Notes: generated from the sequence alone by a model not told the origin. Positions 1 through 5,956 are shown, counted from the first letter of the stretch. The stretch is 7,985 nucleotides of DNA from JBGOUJ01 sp041477005 (GCA_041477005.1 JBGOUJ010000366.1:1-7985), one strand, 5' to 3'. Program-made: numbers and translations.

Positions 1-347
1 GCCAAACAGTGCTCGGCGATCGAGACGGCGGAGACGCCGGGCGTATTGGTGACCGTGACGCCGTGGCGCTTCGCCGCGACCAGGTCTATGTTGTCGGTGC
101 CCGTACCCCATATCGAGACCAGCCGCAACCGCGGGCACTGGCGGAAGACACTTTCGGTGAACTTGGATGACACGCGGATGTTCAGGGCGACTTCGGCGCC
201 CGAGATCCGCTCGATCAGGCGCTCCTCCGAGCCGGGCAGCGAGTCGTGGTATTCGAAGGGTGTCCGCGCCGTGAGCTTCTGATACGCCTGGCTGGGCGCG
301 AAGACAGACGGATAATCATCGGGAATTACGATTTTCGGTTCAGACAT
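1..347 (-). CDS. D-2-hydroxyacid dehydrogenase, N-terminal part (runs off the window)
   Basis: Only the first 115 codons are present; the gene continues past base 1. The family (phosphoglycerate dehydrogenase-like) interconverts 2-hydroxyacids and 2-ketoacids using NAD(P) in the cytoplasm. Visible residues cover most of the substrate-binding/catalytic domain. They include the stretch WGTGTDNID (residues 80-88), then HGVTVTNTPG (95-104) and the start of the conserved VSIAEH helix (108-113), which leads into the Rossmann domain. The dinucleotide-binding motif and the catalytic Arg, Glu and His lie outside the window, so the substrate cannot be told. The ATG at 347-345 is supported by a GAGG ribosome site 7 nt upstream. 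It overlaps the sulfatase stop by 8 nt (ATGTCTGA), which suggests translational coupling and shared transcription. Family assignment is firm; the specific reaction is unknown. Confidence 0.88.
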   Translation of the reverse strand, partial: MSEPKIVIPDDYPSVFAPSQAYQKLTARTPFEYHDSLPGSEERLIERISGAEVALNIRVSSKFTESVFRQCPRLRLVSIWGTGTDNIDLVAAKRHGVTVTNTPGVSAVSIAEHCL

Positions 348-1908
348 CGCGAGGCCTCAAGAACCACTCGATCTGCTCCTCTACGCCGAGACCGGCGGGC
401 AGCAGCGCCCTCTCGGGATGGGTGTCGAGGAAACGCCCGAGCAAAGCCCGCTCGAGTCGCTCCACGACCGCCGCGTATTCCTTTTTCCCGGCGAGATCGG
501 TGAACTCGCCAGGGTCGGACCGCAGGTTGTACAGGCGTTTGTACCGGCCCGGCGTGGGGTTGTCGGTCTTATAACCATCCTGCCGCTCCCTCCGGCCGCT
601 GCAGAAGATGAACTTCCACTCCGTAGTGCGCACCGCCGCCTCCTCGTTTTCCAGATACTCGGTGAAGATGAGGTCGCGGCGCCGGGCCGTCGCGCCACGC
701 AACAGCGGCGCCAAGCTCCCGCCGTGGCTCGCCTCGAATGGCGGCGCGCCCAGAATCTCCAGAATCGTGGGGCCGGCGTCGACCGATTCAGTCAGCGCCT
801 CGACCACCCGGCCGCCGCGAAACCTTGCAGGATACCGCATTAGCAGCGGCACGCGCAGCGCCGGATCGAAGCAGCAATGCTTTTCGAACCGCCCGTGATG
901 GCCCAGGTCGTAGCCGTGATCGGCCATGTAGACGACCAGCGTGTTCTCTTCGAGGTCCAGTTTCTTCAAACCCTCCAGCGCCGTCCCCACGCTGCGGTCG
1001 AGAAACTCGACCGAAGTGTAATACGCGGCGATGATGCCGCGCTTGTCTTGCTCGGTGAGGTCCCGAAAGATGAGCGGGATCTGGGGCGGGTCCTGGGGCC
1101 CGACTCGCGGCACGGCGAAGCTCGAAGGGTCGAAGGCCTGACGGTCTTCGATCGGGAAATCAAACGGGGAATGCGGCTCGTTGAAACTGAGCCATAACGC
1201 GAACGGATGATTCTTGTGGTCCTTCAGATAATCGAGTCCCCAGCGGGCGATGAAGGCGCCCCGCATGTCCGCGTCGTAGCGCGGATAGGGAAGCTTTTCC
1301 GCATTCAGCCAGATGCGCGCCGGATCCTGGAACGGCCGCCAGGGTGGCTTTGCCTGGATGCCGGGCGGAATGGGCCGGGGGTGCACCTTTTCGGCGTGGA
1401 GCTGGTAGCCGGCCTGATCGGCGAGCGCGAGGTCGAAGCCGTGTAAGCCGGACTCGAGGGGCGCCCCGGCCGGCCGGTTCCAATGCATCTTTCCGAAAAC
1501 AGCCGTGGCATAACCGGCCCGCTGGAGCTGCCTGGCGATGGTCGGCTTCGATGGATCGAGCGGCGTTGGCAAACGGGTGACGCCGGCCGCGTGAGGCAAC
1601 TGCCCGGTCAGAATCGATTGCCGCGAGGGCGTGCAAACCGGCGCATTGCAGTAGTTCTGCGCGAAGCGAACGCCCTGGGCGGCCAGCCGGTCAAGACTGG
1701 GAGTTCTCGCGCGCGGGTTTCCGTCCGCCCCCAGCACGTAACCGGCATGGTCGTCGGCGATCAGAAACAGCAGGTTGGGCGGCCGGTTGCGCTTCGGAAT
1801 TTGCACAAACGGTCCGGCTGCCAGCGCCTGGATGGCCTGGCGGCGGGTGAGGGGCTTCCGGGGCCGGCGCGCCGGCTTCGCAATGCCTCGGAGTGGTAGG
1901 GTGTCCAT
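340..1908 (-). CDS. Type I sulfatase (alkaline-phosphatase superfamily) with Tat-like leader
   Basis: This 522-residue protein is a formylglycine-dependent sulfatase, expected to hydrolyse sulfate esters of organic compounds or polysaccharides. The N-terminus has LTRRQAIQALAAGP (residues 20-33), a twin-arginine-like leader, so export to the periplasm is likely. Metal ligands appear in LIADDHAG (49-56; Asp52, Asp53). The sulfatase signature CTPSR (92-96) places the formylglycine precursor at Cys92. The second metal motif is ADHGYDLGHHG (329-339), followed by Lys344. The C-terminal LYNLRSDPGEFTDLA region (459-473) is typical of the family. The frame stays open upstream to 2097, but those 63 codons have low third-position GC and overlap another coding frame, so the ATG at 1908 is chosen. 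It has no clear Shine-Dalgarno sequence. The gene lies 8 nt after the small ORF and overlaps the dehydrogenase. Family is certain; the substrate is unknown, and a formylglycine-generating enzyme must be encoded elsewhere. Confidence 0.93.
   Translation of the reverse strand: MDTLPLRGIAKPARRPRKPLTRRQAIQALAAGPFVQIPKRNRPPNLLFLIADDHAGYVLGADGNPRARTPSLDRLAAQGVRFAQNYCNAPVCTPSRQSILTGQLPHAAGVTRLPTPLDPSKPTIARQLQRAGYATAVFGKMHWNRPAGAPLESGLHGFDLALADQAGYQLHAEKVHPRPIPPGIQAKPPWRPFQDPARIWLNAEKLPYPRYDADMRGAFIARWGLDYLKDHKNHPFALWLSFNEPHSPFDFPIEDRQAFDPSSFAVPRVGPQDPPQIPLIFRDLTEQDKRGIIAAYYTSVEFLDRSVGTALEGLKKLDLEENTLVVYMADHGYDLGHHGRFEKHCCFDPALRVPLLMRYPARFRGGRVVEALTESVDAGPTILEILGAPPFEASHGGSLAPLLRGATARRRDLIFTEYLENEEAAVRTTEWKFIFCSGRRERQDGYKTDNPTPGRYKRLYNLRSDPGEFTDLAGKKEYAAVVERLERALLGRFLDTHPERALLPAGLGVEEQIEWFLRPRDV
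355..358 (-). promoter_or_regulatory. Ribosome binding site of the hydroxyacid dehydrogenase
   Basis: On the minus strand TTGAGG lies with its GAGG core 7 nt before the ATG at 347-345. The site falls inside the last codons of the sulfatase gene. It is the clearest Shine-Dalgarno sequence in the left operon and fixes this start despite the 8-nt overlap. Confidence 0.55.
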
Positions 1909-1916
1909 TCGGCCGG

Positions 1917-2081
1917 TCAAGCTGCGTTTTTGACGTACTTGTCGAACCACTCCATGATCCACGCCGGGGGGTCGAAGACCGCGGCCCCGTGGTCCTCTAC
2001 TGGCGGCGGCTGCCGGTACGTCTCCTCGTCCGGGAGCAGGAAGCAGGAGGCAACCGGAAAGCAGCGAGCCACCAGCTTCAC
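1917..2081 (-). CDS. Small hypothetical ORF, 54 residues, GTG start
   Basis: I do not recognise this protein. It begins VKLVARCFPVASC and ends PAWIMEWFDKYVKNAA, with an acidic, Pro-rich middle (EETYRQPPPVEDHG). The case for coding is codon use: 46 of 54 third positions are G or C, against 29 of 63 in the overlapping upstream extension of the sulfatase frame. It sits snugly in the operon, 15 nt after the peptidase stop and 8 nt before the sulfatase start. GTG at 2081-2079 is the only plausible start, because an in-frame TGA lies six codons upstream, and it has no obvious Shine-Dalgarno sequence. The aromatic WFDKYVK end faintly recalls the last helix of alpha/beta hydrolases such as S9 peptidases, so a remnant of a larger decayed gene is an alternative to a genuine small protein. 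Both readings are inference. Confidence 0.5.
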   Translation of the reverse strand: MKLVARCFPVASCFLLPDEETYRQPPPVEDHGAAVFDPPAWIMEWFDKYVKNAA

Positions 2082-2096
2082 GAGCGAAGTGTAGCA

Positions 2097-3152
2097 TCAG
2101 CCGTCGAGCGCCGGGCCGCCGCCCGGGCCCGGGATGCTGCCGAGCCTTGAGCCGCTGCCGGGCTCCGGGGCGCCGCCGGGCCCCGCGATTTCGCCAAGTC
2201 CAGGAATTCCGCCCAGCGAGCGGGCCAGGCGCACGCCCCGCACAATCGACAGGGCCACGGCTTCAGCCGCCGCCACGCCCAGCGCGTTCAGATCGGCGCG
2301 GACTGCGCCGCAGCTCAGGGCGAACATCAAGTCGCCGTCGAACGTGGTGTGCACCGGAGAAAGTGTGCGCGCGCAGCCGGCCTGGGCCATCGCCGCCAGC
2401 TTGTTCGCTTCGACCCTACTTAGTGCCGCGTTGGTGGCGACCACCGCCAACGTTGTATTGGTTTCCGCCGATTCGGCTCCAAACGACCGGCGCACCTGAC
2501 CGCGCTTCATGCAAGCCGCCATGTCCGCGAGCTCGGTGCTGTCCGGCGCCACGCGGGCGCCGGCCAGAAGGCGGCCGGTCGACGGGTCGATCACGTCGCC
2601 GAAAGCATTTACCACGGCCAGGGCGGAGACGCGGACGCCGCCCGCCAGCTCGACGGTCCAGGACCCCAGGCCGCCCTTCATCGCCTGCCGCAGGCCGAAG
2701 AGCTTGCCTACGGTCGCCCCGGTTCCTGCGCCGACCGAGCCCTCTTCCACCGGTCTGTCGCTCGCGGCCTGGGCGGCCGCTTCCCCCATCTCGGCCGTCG
2801 GCCTCACCGCGCTCGACCCCACGGCCAGGTCGTAGAGGATCGCTCCACCCACGATGGGAATGCGCGCCGCGCTCGTCTCGAAGCCGACGCCCCGCCGCTC
2901 CAGGTAGCGCATAACGCCCGAGACCGCGTCGAGACCGAAGGCGCTTCCACCCGCAAACACGACTCCATGCACTTTCTCGACCAGGTGGTCGGGGCGAAAG
3001 GCGTCGGTGTGGCGAGTGCTGGTCGCCGATCCGCGCCTGTCGAGCCCGCCCACCGCTCCCTGTTCACAGAGAATCACGGTGCATCCGGTCAGCGCCGAAT
3101 AATCGGAAACGTGTCCCACGCGGATGCCGTCGATATCGGTAAGGCCTTTCAT
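2097..3152 (-). CDS. P1-family peptidase (DmpA/NylC-like N-terminal nucleophile hydrolase)
   Basis: This 351-residue protein belongs to the S58/P1 family (L-aminopeptidase/D-esterase, beta-peptidyl aminopeptidase, nylon-oligomer hydrolase NylC). Members cleave N-terminal residues, beta-peptides, D-amino-acid esters or amide oligomers after self-processing. Hallmarks are the opening GLTDIDGIRVGHVSD (3-17), VVFAGGSAFGLDAVSG (64-79), GSVGAGTGATVGK (138-150) and ETNTTLAVVATNA (230-242). By analogy with NylC, the precursor should be cut between Asn232 and Thr233, freeing Thr233 as nucleophile. The family fold appears to end near residue 314; the remaining residues form a Gly/Pro-rich tail. No signal peptide is visible, so a cytoplasmic location is likely. 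The ATG at 3152 follows the divergent spacer and lacks a clear Shine-Dalgarno sequence. It is the first gene of the left operon. Family is secure; substrate unknown. Confidence 0.9.
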   Translation of the reverse strand: MKGLTDIDGIRVGHVSDYSALTGCTVILCEQGAVGGLDRRGSATSTRHTDAFRPDHLVEKVHGVVFAGGSAFGLDAVSGVMRYLERRGVGFETSAARIPIVGGAILYDLAVGSSAVRPTAEMGEAAAQAASDRPVEEGSVGAGTGATVGKLFGLRQAMKGGLGSWTVELAGGVRVSALAVVNAFGDVIDPSTGRLLAGARVAPDSTELADMAACMKRGQVRRSFGAESAETNTTLAVVATNAALSRVEANKLAAMAQAGCARTLSPVHTTFDGDLMFALSCGAVRADLNALGVAAAEAVALSIVRGVRLARSLGGIPGLGEIAGPGGAPEPGSGSRLGSIPGPGGGPALDG

Positions 3153-3168
3153 TGGGTGAGCGATATCG
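3131..3168. repeat. Paired CGATATCG palindromes flanking the peptidase start codon
   Basis: CGATATCG occurs at 3131-3138, inside codons 5-8 of the peptidase gene, and again at 3161-3168 upstream of it. The offset is exactly 30 bp, roughly three helical turns, with the peptidase start codon between the copies. The spacing would suit a regulator binding both sites on one face of the DNA, but a chance match cannot be excluded. Confidence 0.3.
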
Positions 3169-3228
3169 TGATCATGTTAACATCGGTTTGTAGGCCCTTA
3201 GTGCTTAGCCGTCGAGGCCCAGACACCC
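3153..3228. promoter_or_regulatory. Divergent intergenic region with palindromes
   Basis: These 76 bp separate the peptidase operon (minus) from the mla operon (plus), so both promoters should be here or just inside the genes. It contains the perfect 10-bp palindrome ATGTTAACAT (3174-3183) and the 8-bp palindrome CGATATCG (3161-3168). On the plus strand TTAACA (3177-3182) resembles a -35 element, but no convincing -10 follows at good spacing. On the minus strand TAACAT (3179-3174) is a possible -10. The promoters themselves are guesses; only the palindromes are directly seen. Confidence 0.4.
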
Positions 3229-3996
3229 TTGCCGCTCCCGTTCGAGGCTGCTATTCAGCGCGCCGTCCTTGTGGTTCAGGACTTTGTGCTGCTGTCGGGC
3301 CACGCGATCGCCAACGTGTTCCGCCGGCCTCATTATTGGGCCGACGTTTTGCTGCAGATGGACATCATCGGCGTCGGGTCGCTGCCGATCGTGGTGCTCA
3401 CCGGTTTCTTCACCGGGGCTGTGCTCGCGCTGCAGATGTTCGCCACGCTGGCCACTTTTGGGGCTTCGGCGCAGACCGGCAAGCTGGTCTCGTTCTCGCT
3501 GGTGCGCGAGCTGGGCCCGGTGTTGACCGCGCTGATGGTGGCCGGCCGTAACGCCTCCGGCATGGCCAGCGAACTGGGATCCATGGCCGTCACCGAGCAG
3601 ATCGACGCCATGCGGGCGCTGGGCACCGACCCGCTGAAGAAGCTCGTCACGCCGCGGCTCCTGGCCACCGTCGTGGTCTTGCCCATGCTGACCCTGATCT
3701 CCGACTTCACCGGCGTCTTCGGCGGCTTCACCATCTCGTATTTCCTCATCCGCCTGACGCCGACGCAATACTGGACTTCCTCTTACCGCGACCTGAAGTT
3801 CGAGGATGTATCGCAGGGCCTGATCAAACCGTTCTTTTTTGCCTTCGTGGTGGCGCTGGTGGGCTGCTATTACGGGATGAGCACGCGGGGCGGCACGCAG
3901 GGGGTGGGCCGCTCTACGACGCAGGCGGTGGTCACGGCTTCGATCCTGGTCATCGCCGTGGATTTTCTGATCAGCAAGATATTCATCAGGGGGTAA
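3229..3996 (+). CDS. mlaE: MlaE-type ABC transporter permease (MCE lipid transport)
   Basis: This 255-residue integral inner-membrane permease belongs to the MlaE/YrbE family, which forms the membrane core of MCE transporters moving phospholipids or other lipids between inner and outer membranes. Hydrophobic segments lie near residues 48-78, 90-110, 144-173 and 199-216, with a final one at 232-250. The most conserved stretch begins LVRELGPVLTALMVAGR (91-107), followed by GMASELGSM and EQIDAMRALG, the region that contacts the ATPase. The C-terminal GMSTRGGTQGVGRSTT (216-231) is another family signature. The start is taken as TTG at 3229 because a TAG lies ten codons upstream and the next in-frame ATG (3358) would cut into the family domain. 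A GAGG lies 11 nt before the TTG. An in-frame GTG slightly downstream is a possible alternative. It leads the mlaE-mlaF-mlaD operon. Confidence 0.93.
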   Translation: MPLPFEAAIQRAVLVVQDFVLLSGHAIANVFRRPHYWADVLLQMDIIGVGSLPIVVLTGFFTGAVLALQMFATLATFGASAQTGKLVSFSLVRELGPVLTALMVAGRNASGMASELGSMAVTEQIDAMRALGTDPLKKLVTPRLLATVVVLPMLTLISDFTGVFGGFTISYFLIRLTPTQYWTSSYRDLKFEDVSQGLIKPFFFAFVVALVGCYYGMSTRGGTQGVGRSTTQAVVTASILVIAVDFLISKIFIRG

Positions 3997-4005
3997 GCGC
4001 CGGGG

Positions 4006-4821
4006 ATGTCTTCCCCCATCCTGGAATTCGTAAAAGTCACCCTGCTCTTTGACGCCGTGGTGGGGATCGAAAACCTCTCCTTTCGGGTCAATACGGGAGC
4101 GAGCCTGGTGCTTCTGGGGGTCGCCGGCAGCGGCAAGTCGGTGCTGCTGAAGCTGAGCCTGGGGCTGCTGCGGCCCGATGCCGGCGAGATCTATCTCTTC
4201 GGGGAAAAAATCGACGCTATGCCGGAGCAGGAACTGCTGGCGTTCCGGCGGCAAGTCGGCATGGTGTTTCAGGAGAGCGCTCTATTCGACTCGCTGACCG
4301 TCGGTGAAAATGTGTCCTACCCGCTGGTGAACCAGGCGGGCCGCCTGCCGCCGCCCGAGGAAGTGGAAGAGCGCGTGCGCGAAGCGCTCGGCTTTGTGGA
4401 GCTGGAGCAGACCTACTACAAGTTGCCAAGCGAGCTTTCGGGCGGGATGCGCCGCCGCGTGGCGATCGCCCGCGCGATCGTGAATTCCCCCCGATTACTC
4501 CTCTACGACTCGCCCACGGCCGGGCTCGACCCGATCACGGCGCACACGATCATGACGCTGATCCTCAAGGAGCGCGACACGGCCAACGTTACGTCGCTGG
4601 TAGTGACGCACCGGCTGCAAGACGGGCATCTGCTGGCCAACTTCCGCTACGATCCGGGCCGCGGCGGGCTGGTTCCGGCGGTCCGAAACGGCGGCCCGCC
4701 GTCCCAGGAGACTCGCTTCCTCGTTCTGAACAAGGGTAGGCTGGTCTTTGACGGCGGTCAGCAGGAGCTGAACCGCGAGCAGGATCCTTACGTTCGCAAG
4801 TTCGTGACGAAAACAAGTTGA
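4006..4821 (+). CDS. mlaF: MlaF-type ABC transporter ATPase with atypical Walker B
   Basis: This 271-residue cytoplasmic nucleotide-binding subunit should power the MlaE permease. Motifs in order are Walker A GVAGSGKS (38-45), Q-loop Gln89 in FQES, ABC signature LSGGM (144-148), Walker B LLLYDSP (164-170), D-loop GLDP (173-176) and H-loop His202 in VVTHRL. The residue after Walker B Asp168 is Ser169 (codon TCG, 4510-4512), where nearly all ABC ATPases have the catalytic Glu. Everything else looks intact, so this is not a decayed gene. Residues about 214-235, after the H-loop helix, form a Gly/Pro-rich insertion before the last strand (TRFLVLNKGRLVFDGG). The gene starts 9 nt after mlaE with a G-rich run nearby. 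The family is certain; normal ATP turnover is open to question. Confidence 0.93.
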   Translation: MSSPILEFVKVTLLFDAVVGIENLSFRVNTGASLVLLGVAGSGKSVLLKLSLGLLRPDAGEIYLFGEKIDAMPEQELLAFRRQVGMVFQESALFDSLTVGENVSYPLVNQAGRLPPPEEVEERVREALGFVELEQTYYKLPSELSGGMRRRVAIARAIVNSPRLLLYDSPTAGLDPITAHTIMTLILKERDTANVTSLVVTHRLQDGHLLANFRYDPGRGGLVPAVRNGGPPSQETRFLVLNKGRLVFDGGQQELNREQDPYVRKFVTKTS

Positions 4822-4827
4822 AGGCAC

Positions 4828-4833
4828 AAGGAG
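4828..4833 (+). promoter_or_regulatory. Strong ribosome binding site of mlaD
   Basis: AAGGAG lies 6 nt before the ATG at 4840, a near-ideal Shine-Dalgarno sequence and spacing. It is the best in the window. It fixes the mlaD start and suggests that MlaD, which forms a hexamer in known systems, is translated more strongly than its partners. Confidence 0.75.
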
Positions 4834-4839
4834 ATCATC

Positions 4840-5910
4840 ATGCCGCAAACCAAGAAACTCGCCTGGGCGCAGTTGCGCGTGGGAGTGATGGCCATCGTCG
4901 CCATCGCGATCATGATCGTGCTGGTGTTCTTAGTCACCGGGCGCGGCGGGCTTTTTGTCCGGACGTCTCAACTCCGCACCTACGTCGATGATTCGGCCTC
5001 CTTGAAAGTGGGAGCGCCGGTCCGGCTCAACGGCGTTGAGGTCGGCGACGTGAAGGGGGTGGGGCTTTCCGGCCAGGGCGGCAACCGCACGATCGCGATC
5101 GTCATGAACGTCCGAAAAGAGGTTCTGTCGAGCGTCCCGCTTGATTCGCAGGCCTCCATCAATCCGGAAGGGGTGTTCGGCGACAAGTTCATCAACATCA
5201 CACGGGGCAAGTCGCCGACCCCGGTCTCCGACGGCGGCGAGGTCCCCAGCCTCGACACTAAGGAATTTCAGGAAGTGGTGCAGCAGAGCTACAACGTCCT
5301 GGCCTCGCTGAACGCGATCACCAATCGGATGGGCGGGATCATGGAGCAGGTCGAGAAAGGGCGCGGCACGATGGGCAAGCTGCTCTACGATGAAACGCTC
5401 TACAACCGCATCGACACGGTCGTGAGCCAGGCGCAGAGCGTGGCCGACCAGGTGCTGGCCGGCAAGGCCACGGTCGGGAAGCTGCTGAGCGATGAGGCGC
5501 TTTACAACCAGGCGAACGCGACCCTGGGCCGTGTCGATTCGGTCATCACCGACTTGCAGTCGGGCAAAGGAACGGCGGGAATGCTGCTCCGCGATCCGGC
5601 GCTCTACCAGAACGCCAACCGTGTGGTGGAGCAGGTCCACAAAGTCGTGGAGGACGTCAATGCCGGCCGCGGCAACGCCGGCAAATTCCTGAAGGACGAG
5701 GAGCTCTACCGCAAGGTCAACGCCACGCTCGAGAAGGTCGACACCACTATCGACCGCGCCAACAGCGGCCAGGGCACCGTCGGGCAGTTGCTGGTAAACC
5801 GCATGCTCTACGATACCCTGACCGGCATGACCAGCGAGATGCGAGACCTGGTTCGGGACGTGCGGGCAAACCCCAAGAAGTTTCTGCGTATGAAGCTGGC
5901 GATCTTCTGA
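4840..5910 (+). CDS. mlaD: MlaD-type MCE-domain lipid-binding protein with C-terminal repeats
   Basis: This 356-residue protein is anchored in the inner membrane by one N-terminal segment (about residues 13-33) with the rest in the periplasm. The MCE domain spans about 44-123, with the conserved DDSASLKVGAPVRLNG (50-65), VEVGDVKGVGL and SINPEGVFGDKFINIT (106-121). MCE domains form hexameric rings with a hydrophobic pore that carries lipids. After a linker, five units of G-x-G-T-x-G-K-L-L-x-D-E-x-L-Y start at residues 174, 208, 242, 276 and 310, exactly 34 apart, and are mostly predicted helical. The end, ANPKKFLRMKLAIF, matches the NPKKFL-type close common to repeat-bearing MCE proteins. It is the last gene of the operon, 18 nt after mlaF. 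No mlaB, mlaC or outer-membrane mlaA is adjacent. Confidence 0.93.
   Translation: MPQTKKLAWAQLRVGVMAIVAIAIMIVLVFLVTGRGGLFVRTSQLRTYVDDSASLKVGAPVRLNGVEVGDVKGVGLSGQGGNRTIAIVMNVRKEVLSSVPLDSQASINPEGVFGDKFINITRGKSPTPVSDGGEVPSLDTKEFQEVVQQSYNVLASLNAITNRMGGIMEQVEKGRGTMGKLLYDETLYNRIDTVVSQAQSVADQVLAGKATVGKLLSDEALYNQANATLGRVDSVITDLQSGKGTAGMLLRDPALYQNANRVVEQVHKVVEDVNAGRGNAGKFLKDEELYRKVNATLEKVDTTIDRANSGQGTVGQLLVNRMLYDTLTGMTSEMRDLVRDVRANPKKFLRMKLAIF
5359..5868 (+). repeat. Five tandem 102-nt (34-residue) coding repeats in mlaD
   Basis: Units begin at 5359, 5461, 5563, 5665 and 5767. Each opens with a variant of GRGTMGKLLYDETLY: GKATVGKLLSDEALY, GKGTAGMLLRDPALY, GRGNAGKFLKDEELY and GQGTVGQLLVNRMLY. Each is followed by about 19 residues rich in V, D and Q that look helical or coiled-coil. 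There are no indels between units. Nucleotide identity is clearly lower than the motif conservation, so these are old, selected protein repeats, not a recent DNA expansion. Confidence 0.85.
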
Positions 5911-5914
5911 TGGT

Positions 5915-5956
5915 TCAGCAATCAGCCGTCAGCTTTCAGCTTTCAGCTTTCAGCAA
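5915..5956 (+). repeat. Left heptamer array, (TCAGCNN)x6
   Basis: TCAGC begins at 5915, 5922, 5929, 5936, 5943 and 5950, an exact 7-nt period. Units are TCAGCAA, TCAGCCG, TCAGCTT three times, then TCAGCAA. The core TCAGC is the reverse complement of the GCTGA core of the right array, so transcript or single-stranded DNA from this arm can pair with the other. TCAGCCG is a perfect complement of the CGGCTGA units on the right. Confidence 0.9.

Noticed and set aside
418..843. Plus-strand frames opposite the sulfatase
   Set aside because: They are shadows of the sulfatase reading frame with no recognisable domain and no ribosome site.
1909..2097. 63-codon N-terminal extension of the sulfatase, giving 585 residues
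   Set aside because: Low third-position GC (29/63), no signal-peptide or sulfatase features, and overlap with a better coding frame; the Tat-like leader directly follows the ATG at 1908.
2147..2914. 255-residue plus-strand frame opposite the P1 peptidase
   Set aside because: Its product is almost entirely Arg, Pro, Ser and Gly, a shadow of the GC-rich peptidase gene.
3205..4254. 349-residue minus-strand frame opposite mlaE and mlaF
   Set aside because: It is antisense to two clear transporter genes and is very rich in His, Gln, Asp and Arg, as expected of the complement of a high-GC gene.
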